Assembly: GCA_949987565.1 (NCBI GenBank)
Contig: OX465102.1
Span: 15,748,925-15,812,924, forward strand
Length of the DNA: 64,000 nucleotides
Origin: Luidia sarsii
Taxonomy: Eukaryota > Echinodermata > Asteroidea > Paxillosida > Luidiidae
Reading direction: 5' to 3'
Shown here: one piece after another, positions 21,536 to 32,000 of the stretch
Layout of the letters: each line of letters begins with the position of its first letter
Position numbering within the stretch: the first letter of the stretch is position 1
The notes under the pieces: model-generated
Seen by the model: the letters and a program-made list of their open reading frames with translations, nothing else
What the model was told of the DNA's origin: nothing
The model's database searches: none
Translations under genes and position numbers: made by a program

Positions 21536-23959
21536 TTTCTTAGCTATGTTTCTTCTAAATTGATGTATTTATTACCTCCCATGGCAATTACACCATCCGC
21601 GTGCCAAATTAATGGAATGGTCCAACCCCTCCTAAATTGACCTCCCGAGCTAAATGGATTAATGGAATGGTCCGGGCCTACGCAAACAGTAGCGGTACCT
21701 TTGGACCTGTAGTATATATGTATATATAATAATGTGTCAACACGAAAATGCTCCAGAACCGACACTTTGTATACTACCACAGAAACGGAATTGAAGATTG
21801 TAATTTGCGTCGGTTTTGTTCTGTCTTGTCTTTACCGATGACCAGCACGCCTATAACTCTTGCGCGCTAGATGAAATTCCAGATGCGTGCAACAAAACTC
21901 TGTACAGTGGCCTTGAAAGAACATTTTCTATTCTACCGTGTGATGTGGAGCTTTTAAGTGTAAGTATTCTGTGTATCTTGAATAGCCGACATTACACTAC
22001 AGGCAGCATTGAAGAGCTGAACTGACAAATCAAAATTGTCACCACATTAACTACTGATTAAGAAGGTGGTACCTTTCCAGCTATGATGCCTGTACGCAAT
22101 GTGGTAAAGTATTTATAGGAGTGAGACCCTTTCCTGTATCTTTAAAACCAAACATGTATACTACGAGGAAGCTTTTTGGCAGATTTAATTTGTTTGGGGA
22201 CGGCCTGTTATAGGATGTAGTATTGCCATCGATATCGATGTCTATTGGGTCCGTTAATCACTGTTATACGCGTGTAAATGTCGAAATAATTTTGTCGAAG
22301 AGTTGACGACACACGAACATGTAGATGTCGTCATCACGAGTGAATTATACGCAGTGTAATGGCACTTTCAGGGCATCGTACATTATAACCTGCCAGTTGG
22401 ATCTTCGCCCGTACAACGATTAGGAAAGGACCGTGTCATTTATAAACCGAACCTATAAGTATTCCACCCAGTTTCACGCTCACCCGCATGCAATTTTTTT
22501 CCCCGTAGGTAAGTGAGTCAAAAATTCTTTATGATTTTCTCATGAATTATTGCCATTGAAGTCTGGGAAGGAAAATGAGAAAAATCATGAATTATGAATG
22601 TAAATCACGGAACGAATGTTGACTCGCTGATACCCAAAACACATTCGCCACCCGCCCAGCAATGACTTTCCCAGGCCTCCCTGGAAAAAGGGAAGTAATT
22701 ATGTATAATGTAGTTACCAGGTTCCCAGTTCAATTCGTTCTTATATACAGACGTAGCACTGTGTGGGGATATCCACGAATTGCACGAATTAATTAAAGTT
22801 TCCCAACAATCTGTGTACATTATGTTGATTTGCACCAGTCTAATCTTCGGCTGTAGCTGGCTGTAGAATTAGATAGACAGTCTAAACACACTCCCTCGAT
22901 ATCCTTTGTCTGCTAGTAATTGCCGTTTGAAAATTAATGAAATGTTATTAGGCATATTTCTTTGCAAGACTAGATTGAGGTGTGTTTAAGTATCCTGACC
23001 ATGCGATTGCATTTTGTCTTAGACTTTATTACTTTCCCATTCGGTGTATATTTCGATTGAATTTAATGTGATGTGATGCGCAAGACTACAATAAAAAAGA
23101 TCCAACGATGGTTGGCTTGTGATGAAACACAGGTGCGCTGAAATTAATTCTCTGTTGAACGAGTGAAAATATCGTAGATGGTTGGTTAAGAAGAAAGAAA
23201 AAAAATCCGGGCTTTGTAGCCTACTGCCCATGCGCGGTCTGATATCAAATGGAACCCGTCATAGAGCAGCTGCCCTTTACACTCTTAATTTGAAGTTACA
23301 CACCGTATCATAATTATGATACACTGTGCATTCTAGGCAAACTATGAACACTGCATGTCGATTCATCGTGTACAAATTCTATACCCACATGTAATGTGAG
23401 CACGTACTTATACATAAACCAGTCGCCTTTCCTACATGCAATATTGTAACAACTTAATGAAACGTTATGTCGATTAAAACATGGATAATTAATTATACTT
23501 TTCATGTATGATCATGTTCAATCTATTAAGTGGATCATTACATTGTTATAATATTACATGCCGGAAAGCTGAATGGTTTCATAATAATGTATTATTATGC
23601 GAGTGGGGACACCCACATATCGAATGTTGGAGCAATGATTCATGGAATTTGGAAATACCCAAATCCACAAACATGTTTCTTTTAACGTAGCCCATTTTGT
23701 CATTGCGTGCTGTGCATGGGAAACTACGCATAATGTAGCCCATCCGGTTATTGCGTGCTGGGGGAAATTCCCCGATACGCGCAATAGCAATGTACAATGG
23801 CCTCTAAAGGACATGCAGTCCCCCCCCCACACACACACACACACAAACCGCGCAAAGTGGAGCTTTAATAGTGTGTATCTTGAATAGCCGACAATAGAAT
23901 CAACATTGAAGATGTGAAAAATATCGCTGGGGTAAGTTCGGTTCCGTTTAGTTTCCGGT

Positions 23960-24314
23960 GGATTGTGGCTCTATATATGGTAGTCTGTGGCTCTTTGGCA
24001 GTTTGTGGCTCTTAATGGCAGTTTGTGGCTCTATGGTAGTTTGTGGCTCTATGGTAGTCTGTGGCTCTTTGGTAGTTTTTGGCTCTTTGGTAGTTTGTGG
24101 CTCTATGGTAGTCTGTGGCTCTAGTGTAGTCTGTGGTTCTACGGTAGTCTGTGGCTCTATGGTAGTTTGTGACTTTATGGTAGTCTGTGGCTCTATGGTA
24201 GTTTGTGACTTTATGGTAGTCTGTGGCTGTATGGTAGTTTGTGACTTTATGGTAGTCTGTGGCTGTATGGTAGTTTGTGACTTTATGGTTGTCTGTGGTC
24301 TCACAAGAAATTGA
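23960..24314. repeat. 18-bp minisatellite (second duplicate)
   Basis: Same array as 20636-20990, with one or two units changed (tgtggctgtatggtag replaces a tgtggctctatggtag unit). Confidence 0.9.
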
Positions 24315-24611
24315 AGTGCGGCATTCAATTTGGTCGCCACAATAATATACAATGAATTACAACATACAGGTTGACTAAGTGACAATACTCAAAATCTCCA
24401 GGCTTCTATTTCGTCTCGGACCACTCGTGCCCTATGTGCATGAGTCATGGTTCGAAATAGGTAATAATGATAAAATACATACATTTCTCTAAATTGAAAT
24501 TTAACAAGCAAAAGTAAAAACTAATTTGGAACTGGGATTTTTGTTTTCAATTTGTTCCAAAGTTCCCTCTCAGTTTTTTTTTACTTGAATTGAAAGAGCT
24601 ACATCCACTTT

Positions 24612-24855
24612 GTGTGATGCCTGAGCTGCCGTAGCCAGGTTTACAACAATTTATAGTTGTTTGAATGAAAGCTGGGGTGTGATCCCTGGAGATATACGGC
24701 AGTTGATGAATTGGATTGCTTATGACTGGCGCCCAACCCCGGCAAAGACTAGTTGACTATTTGGGAGGCAATCATCTAAGGGTTGGATAGCTCAGATTGA
24801 AGAACACTGGTACGTTAATGCAGAGGTCTCGGGTTGAAGTCTAGGTCCTGTCAAA
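24612..24855 (+). mobile_element. tRNA-derived SINE-like copy (second duplicate)
   Basis: Duplicate of 21290-21535, with the same A-box-like tagctcagattg and B-box-like gggttgaagtc. Its presence in both copies shows the SINE inserted before the 3.3-kb duplication. Confidence 0.65.
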
Positions 24856-26018
24856 GTTTTCTTAGCCATGTTTCTTCTAAATTGATGTATTTATTCCCTC
24901 CCATGGCAATTACACCATCCGCGTGCCAAATTAATGGAATGGTCCAACCCCTCCTAAATTGACCTTCCGAGCTAAATGGATTAATGGAATGGTCCGGGCC
25001 TACGCAAACAGTAGTGGTACCTTTGGACCTGTAGTATATATGTATATATAATAATGTGTCAACATGAAAATGCTCCAGAACCGACACTTTGTATACTACC
25101 ACAGAAACGGAATTGAAGATTGTAATTTGCGTCGGTTTTGTTCTGTCTTGTCTTTACCGATGACCAGCACGCCTATAACTCTTGCGCGCTAGATGAAATT
25201 CCAGATGCGTGCAACAAAACTCTGTACAGTGGCCTTGAAAGAACATTTTCTATTCTACCGTGTGATGTGGAGCTTTCAAGTGTAAGAATTCTGTGTATCT
25301 TGAATAGCCGACATTACACTACAGGCAGCATTGAAGAGCTGAACTGACAAATCAAAATTGTCACCACATTAACTACTGATTAAGAAGGTGGTACCTTTCC
25401 AGCTATGATGCCTGTACGCAATGTGGTAAAGTAATTTATAGGAGTGAGACCCTTTCCTGTATCTTTAAAACCAAACATGTATACTACGAGGAAGCTTTAT
25501 GGCAGATTTAATTTGTTTGGGGACGGCCTGTTATAGGATGTAGTATTGCCATCGATATCGATGTCTATTGGGTCCGTTAATCACTGTTATACGCGTGTAA
25601 ATGTCGAAATAATTTTGTCGAAGAGTTGACGACACACGAACATGTAGATGTCGCCATCACGAGTGAATTACAGGCAGTGTAATGGCACTTTCAGGGCATC
25701 GTACATTATAACCTGCCAGTTGGATCTTCGCCCGTACAACGATTATGAAAGGACCGTGTCATTTATAAACCGAACCTATAAGTATTCCACCCAGTTTCAC
25801 GCTCACCCGCATGCAATTTTTTTCCCGTAGATAAGTGAGTCAAAAATTCTTTATGATTTTCTCATGAATTATTGCCATTGAAGTCTGGGAAGGAAAATGA
25901 GAAAAATCATGAATTATGAATGTAAATCACGGAACGAATGTTGACTCGCTGCTACCAAAAACACATTCGCCACCCGCCCAGCAATGACTTTCCCAGGCCT
26001 CCCTGGAAAAAGGGAGGT

Positions 26019-26975
26019 AAAATTGACATTTCCTTTAACTATTAGATTTGAGATTTGAAGGTTTTCACGGTGAGAATGGGTTTGCTGTGACACCATGCAC
26101 AATATTATCTTTTGTGAGTAGGCCTGTGTGTGGTTCTGAAAATACCCGGAGAAATTCGACGTAACGAGCAGTATATACGCTGTTCGTCTTCAAGGTAATT
26201 CTTATCGTAGCCGGTATGCATCAAATTGGACAATATTTCTCACCCCAAAATGATACGGCCTTACCGTCCCGCCGGGGGGGGGACCTCCCACACCCTCCCC
26301 CTTGGTTGCATCGCTCCCTTGCAGATACCCACTCCCAGCCAAATACAAAACTTGGAATAGACCTAGGCCTATCTGATAACCCCTCTCCCCCCCAAAAAAA
26401 AAAAAAACACACAATTATAAACAAAATGAGACAAAACCAAATTAATCCGGAGTTAGGTTGAAGTATTTCCGAGATTCGTTTTTGTTCTAGAAACACAAGC
26501 ATGTATTATTTATTAATGGCCCGCAAGCCCATAGCTATTGCGTGCTGTGGGAAATTCCCGATATGCGCAATAACTGTATACTGTGGCCTTTAGAGGCCAC
26601 ATACGCCGCGCGGTATGGGGCTTTTAATACCAGTGGTATTATACATGTACCGTGTATCTTGAAAAACCGACATTAGAGGCAGCATTGGAGAGCTGAACTT
26701 CCAAATCATTACATGGACTGACCAGTTCTACCCTTACCGCTTAATAAAATGATAGTGCATTTGCTGAGAAGCAATTATACGAGTAGTAGGCGGTCGGATG
26801 AAAAATCTATCTTTCAATCCCGTTCCAGTAAAAATGATCTATATGAACTTCACGCTGTGAATTTGCTAAAAAAAATATGCAAAAGTACACTTCAAAGAGT
26901 TCAACTAAAAAAAAACCGATAAAAATGTAGCATTAATCATTCTTCCGATGAGAAAAGGATCCCCACGTGATACGT
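26019..26975. other. Spacer, no gene seen
   Basis: Includes a degenerate third relative of part of the 3.3-kb unit (26530-26710, gcgtgctgtgggaaattcc and ggcagcattggagagctgaa). No supported gene. Confidence 0.45.
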
Positions 26976-28620
26976 TTGGACCAATCACTGCTCAGCTTTC
27001 ACCTTCACGCACCATGTAAACAACATGGCGTCCCTAGCAACGAGACACATCGCACCCGGCTCTCTGACCGAAGAAAATATCAATGTATGAAATGCCTTTT
27101 CAACCTCGAATCTTTCCGAAATTAGAGGTCCAGCCCCGTAACATCGGTGAGGTGGATATACAGACTATCCATATCTGTGAAGAAAGTCGCATTATTAATG
27201 ATTTCCTGGCGGAAAGTATCCCGACTTCGGGTTTCATCCGACGTGTTATCGTCAATTCAACCGCATAAATTTGGATTCCAAGGTATAAGGTTATTTCGTT
27301 ATACTTTAGGGGAAATTATCCACTGGGATTTCATTTTGCAGTGGAGGAAAACTTTAGCCTTAGGATGAGGGGCAAAATAAAACCTACGTACTGATGCCGC
27401 TAATGCTTAAAATTAACCCTGGTCTTAGCCCACTTCGATAGCACCAAGAGGGCGCTCTTGAGTACATATAGGGTGCAGAACACTAAATAGAGCTCCCATT
27501 GAACACTGTACAAAAACACTCACTTTCAAAGCGAATTATCCCATGTCCAAAAGTCTCTCAGTTCTTGTAGCTATACTTAAAATTGTAGTTTGGACCTTCT
27601 TCTCTCAGATTCTTTTCAATTTTAGTGCCCTTAGCCGATTATATTTTTTGCTAATTACCCCCAGAAAAAAACACCCCCAAAATGTCTAGTCGTCCAAGCC
27701 GAATTTCTGCAAGGATTTTGAGATGGACCCCTCCACTTCCGCAGCCAAATAGGGCCACATTTAAAGCCAGATATGGTCCAAATTTCATACCAATTTGAAG
27801 AGTGAACCCCCAGGTTGTTTTAAGCTTCACTTGTTCTACAATTTATCAGTTAATTAGCCTCCAAAGACCCCTTATTAAAAAAAGTTGTGGGTACACACTT
27901 TATGATAATCAGCTCGGCGGAGCCATCTTGGATGGATTTTGTGTGCTGCACCATATACTTTAGCGGCTTGAGGCACGTCTAATCCTCACTACAGCCGTGC
28001 AGCCATGTTTGCTGATTTTTCGTCGGAATTTTCACAGTTTGGGTCTGGATTTCTCCTGTTTGTGCAATGTAAATGTGTTGAACTTTTCAGATTTGACATC
28101 TACAGAATTTTATATACCGTCAGTGTAATGTTCACTTAGATCAATATTAGATCAATGATTCTTGCAAACTTTATTTCTGGGGGCACCGCTTTCAGCTTTG
28201 ACATTGGCGACCGAACAACCGACACTCATTAGAAATGCAACTATGGAAAAATGTCATTTTTTTTAATGATTTTAAAATATGGAGACAAGATTGATTTAGC
28301 AGTCGACAAACAGCCTGATGACCAAAAATCATATAGCGCGAAGCGCCCAAGATAGCCCACGATACTCTTGCGAGATCACACGCATCCGGATGAAGTTCGC
28401 ACTGGACGCCATTTTAAGCAAAGTTCCACGCGTGCGCTTCATTTAGTAGCCACATCACATCAAAAGTTATCGCATTTTGTTCACGCTTCCAAAGTTGTAC
28501 CTTTGTTACCATTTGTGACTCTCCTGCTTCATTTCCGGAGCACCGAAAGCACAAACAGATTCCGTTGCTTATACTAAAATGGCGTCCAGTGCGTACTTCA
28601 CCTTTTGCTCAGAGTAATCC
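26976..28620 (+). promoter_or_regulatory. Possible upstream promoter region with five GCCATNTT motifs
   Basis: A CCAAT at 26981 is followed by aacatggc (27022-27029, minus). Further sites are gccatctt (27922-27929), gccatgtt (28002-28009), gccatttt (28408-28415) and aaaatggc (28576-28583, minus). These fit the YY1-type core GCCATNTT. The region precedes the sacsin-like gene by 0.3-2 kb. Short frames here (ATG 27024, 21 codons; 27083-27268, 61 codons) resemble no known protein. Promoter function is inference. Confidence 0.3.
28388..28605. repeat. Inverted repeat around 150 bp
   Basis: gaagttcgcactggacgcc and the following attttaagc (28393-28419) is the inverted match of 28571-28601 (ttatactaaaatggcgtcc, agtgcgtacttc). 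This may be a small terminal-inverted-repeat element; two of the GCCATTTT motifs lie in its arms. Confidence 0.55.
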
Positions 28621-28937
28621 ATCTATAAAATCCTTGCTGAAGACACCCGCTGGAGTACTTAATACACTGACATGCTGGTATAATGTAAACCGTGGGTCAC
28701 AGGTTCCAGTCCTGTTTCAGTCATATTCTGTTGCCACTTTTAGCAATTGTGTTTTTCAGGTCCTCTGAATATCGGCAGACTAGCGTGTGGCGATGGAGGT
28801 TACAGATGTTCCCTTTTACGTTCATTTTAATTGTGTTAAATGTATTCTTTTTTTCAACATGCACTATCATTTTGGGAAACAACACATACAAAATGAAAAA
28901 TAAATGAACGATTTCACTGCTCGTGTTTCTATTGCAG

Positions 28938-29017
28938 TTAAACCTCGTTTGGACTAAGCGGTGACACGGACACTATACGTTCCGATGAAGCGATCAGCGT
29001 ATAAAGCGGCAAGCAAA
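28938..29017 (+). other. 5' UTR part of the sacsin-like gene's start-codon exon
   Basis: The pyrimidine-rich ttctattgcag (28927-28937) looks like a 3' splice site, so the exon with the start codon may begin at 28938, with a non-coding exon further upstream. That upstream exon was not found. Confidence 0.4.
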
Positions 29018-29036
29018 ATGTCGAATTCTAGCGACG
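29018..29036 (+). CDS. Sacsin-like gene, coding exon 1 (MSNSSD)
   Basis: ATG at 29018 encodes MSNSSD plus one base, ending at g|gtaggt. The leftover g joins the two leftover bases (at) of the next exon to give Asp, so the start reads [18 protein letters not shown], the usual kind of acidic lead-in to a sacsin repeat. A 19-bp coding exon is short, but phase and motif agree. Confidence 0.7.
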
Positions 29037-32000
29037 GTAGGTTGGAAAGATGGATGCATGGGTGGTTGGGTGGATGGGTGGTTGGTTGGGTGGTTGGGTG
29101 GATGGGTGGGAGGGTGGTTGGGTGGTTGGGTGGGTGGGTGGTTGGTTGGGTGGTTGGGTGGTTGGGTGGGAGGGTGGTTGGGTGGTTGGGTGGATGGGTG
29201 GGTGGTTGGGTGAATGTGTGGGTGGGAGGGTGGTTGGTTGGTTGGGTGGGTGGGTGGTTGGTTGGGTGGGTGGATGGGCGGGAGGGTGGTTGGGTGGTTG
29301 GGTGGTTGTATGGGTGGTTGGGTTGATGGGTGGGAGGGTGGTTGGGTGGATGGGTGGGAAGGTGGTTGGGTGGATGGGTGGGAGGGTGGTTGGGTGGATG
29401 GGTGGGAGGGTGGATGAAGGGATGGAGGGATGGTCGATAAGGGAGGCACCGTCGGGCAATAGAAACCAACAGATAAACCAGTATCAAATGGATAAGTCTC
29501 GAGTGTTTGCATGGTGGAAACAGTGGGAAGTTTGCGGTGACGCCATGAAATTAGTCAGCACTGTCCACGAGTATGGCTCTGAGAAGAACTGGTAGCTCAT
29601 TCACCGGCTCTTTCTTCTCAGAGCCAAACTCGATCTCGCCGAAGAGATGACTGATTGCGTGCTGTCGTGGCAAGTTTTCTACATCGAATGTGGTGTGAAA
29701 GAGGTTGTCATGTCAGAGGCCTAAAATTGATGTGAGCGTGGATGATTTTGACCGATCACAGATGACGGGGATTTCGGGCAGGAGGTGCCGCCCCTTCACA
29801 TCTACCTGAAAAGGGTTCTGGACAAGTATCCCGAGGGTGGGCAGATTCTGAAGGTAAGACGTGGCTCTTCTTGAGGCTTTGTTGCTCGCCTATTTACAAC
29901 ATGCACGATGGCAGCAAGAGGTCCATCTAGTGACCCATTATATCTAGCGCCATGGTCCGTGGCTATACAACACTGTCTACATGAGCAGACACTCCTGTCA
30001 GTATATGAAGGCAAGCATGATAGGTGGTTTCTTGACAGGAAATAGATGCTATTTACCTAGCCTTTGCCTAGGTTCGTGTTTTGTGCGCGGCCGTTGCCTT
30101 CCAGCCCACTTCGTCAGGTTCGTATCTACAAAAATGACCCGGGGTCACACACTGAAGGTGACAGCACATACCGATTAAGGAAGTCGCGAAGTAGGATTAC
30201 GTGCTGGATCGCACGAATTGGGCTATATATTGTTTAAGAAGTAAGATCATTACGAAAACTAGATCCCAGTTATCGTATGTAATGACATTTCCCCTATTGT
30301 ATACAATGGCGGGATGTTATTGTAAATAGACATTTTCGCAGTTGTACGAAGGACAACGCGGTATTCTGATAAACTAATTTATTATAAGCCCGACAAATTT
30401 GAGAAACTTGAGAAAACATTATGCCCTGTTTGTGATCAGCGAGTGGTTTTGATACCGTCTGATCCCCTTTTGCCCACGCCAGGAACTCTTACAAAACGCG
30501 GACGACGCTGGGGCGAGGCGAGTGGTGTTCCTGTACGACAACTCGACCCACCCAGCCGGGCGCCTGTGGTCACAGTCCCTGGGGGAGTGCCAGGGGCCGG
30601 CCCTGTACGCCTACAACGACGCCGTCTTCCAGGAGGCCGACTGGAAGAACATCCAGTACCCGGAGCAGAGCGGCAAGCTGGAAGACGCGTCCAAGATCGG
30701 CAGATTCGGACTTGGCTTCATCTCTGTCTACCATCTCACAGGTCAGTCCAGGGTATTCATTCTGCGTATGGAACTGGGGGGGACCCGCCTCGCTACTTTG
30801 ATGGGCCACCTCGAGTATAGCCATCTCCCAAACCTCCCACCTCAGGGGATAAAATAATGTGCCAGAAAGATAGTAACAATATCAATGTCGCATGTGAGAG
30901 GCGATGCGTTAAAGATTATCTGCCGATTCCACGCGTATTTCATTACTGTGCTTTAGACTGATTTCCCTCTGGAATCTGTGACCCATCACCATTCAACGCA
31001 GCATTGTGTTGAGTCACAATATAATGTATATTGATACCAGCTCTATGCAAAGCAGAGTCACATCTTTTGAGTCTGAGTGCCGTGTCATCCAGGTCGAGTC
31101 CGAGTGACGATCGGGTCACAAAGGTCGAGTCTCGTGTTCGACTCACCTGTAAAATTTAATCAAGAATTGGGAGTCACGAAAGGCTTGCACACATAGTGTG
31201 TCAGATGAAATAGGCAAGTACGCATTTTCTGAGCTAAATTTATTTGAACAACTCATGTACCCAATACACAAATACGAACCTGTGAAAGCCTCTTCCTCGA
31301 GGTACAGGAGTGTCGCAAAACCCATGTTTTGTGATATTTATTTTTTTATGGAGTCACAAATTGCAAGTCCAGACCCAGTGTAGGGCCTGACGTTTCGACC
31401 CAAGCAAGAGGTTTCTCCAATGTATTGTCAGAATAACAAAAGCAGACAGGAAGTGCGAGGAAAGAGCAGAGAGTGAAGGGAAGGCTTCAGTAGTGCGGGA
31501 AGAGGCCAAAGAAACGAACGTAGAGAGGGAGTGAACATCAATGAAGGATTATTTGTAAACATTCGTCTCATGGATGTTGAGGTCATGTGGTCGAATAGTC
31601 CGAATACGTACAATCCATCCCCAACCTCTCCCGACTCAGACCGATCATACCATCACTGTAAAAACGGTGCTCACATCATGCACATGTGCATGCACGATAC
31701 ATGCGCACGAGGTGATGCTCACTTTCACTCCATGTGCTTGAGGTACAGTAAATAGGGAGATGTTCTTGTACATGTGCATGAAGCACTTCATGCACCTCAT
31801 CCGCCTTTTGCTCGAGGTGCTCGAGGTGCCACATGTGTTTGAGCTACAGTATTTTCATGTGCATGAAGTACAGTAGGTGCCTCAAGTGTTCATGATTCTG
31901 GGACAAATAATGTGCCATTGCAGAAGTGCATGAGGTGCAGTTCGTGTTTACAGTGATCGCTGCGGTGGCCAAGTGATTCTGTGCCCACTACATGCCTTGA

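Larger units (their letters stand above)
19369..22695. repeat. 3.3-kb tandem duplication, first copy
   Basis: From taattatgtataatgtag to the agggaag junction. It is repeated almost base for base at 22696-26018 (offset about 3324), with a few substitutions and short indels. It contains an 18-bp minisatellite, a poly-C/AC tract (20496-20520) and a tRNA-derived SINE (21290-21535). No gene is supported; identical small open frames in both copies only reflect the duplication. Confidence 0.92.
22696..26018. repeat. 3.3-kb tandem duplication, second copy
   Basis: Near-identical head-to-tail copy of 19369-22695. The head-to-tail junction is at about 22692-22697. Differences include a 3-bp indel (gatatccacgaattgc versus gatatccacgtcatattgc) and altered minisatellite variants, so divergence is small and the duplication recent. 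Confidence 0.92.

Noticed and set aside
20230..23844. Identical 60-145 codon frames in both 3.3-kb copies as a conserved gene family
   Set aside because: Identity is explained by recent duplication of the whole block, including non-coding parts; no motif is present.
28650..28730. Possible tRNA gene near ggttccagtcctg
   Set aside because: Only a B-box-like word; no A box at the right distance and no acceptor stem.
28954..29595. Several Pro/Thr/His-rich (minus) or Gly/Trp/Val-rich (plus) frames
   Set aside because: Shadows of the G-rich minisatellite in intron 1.
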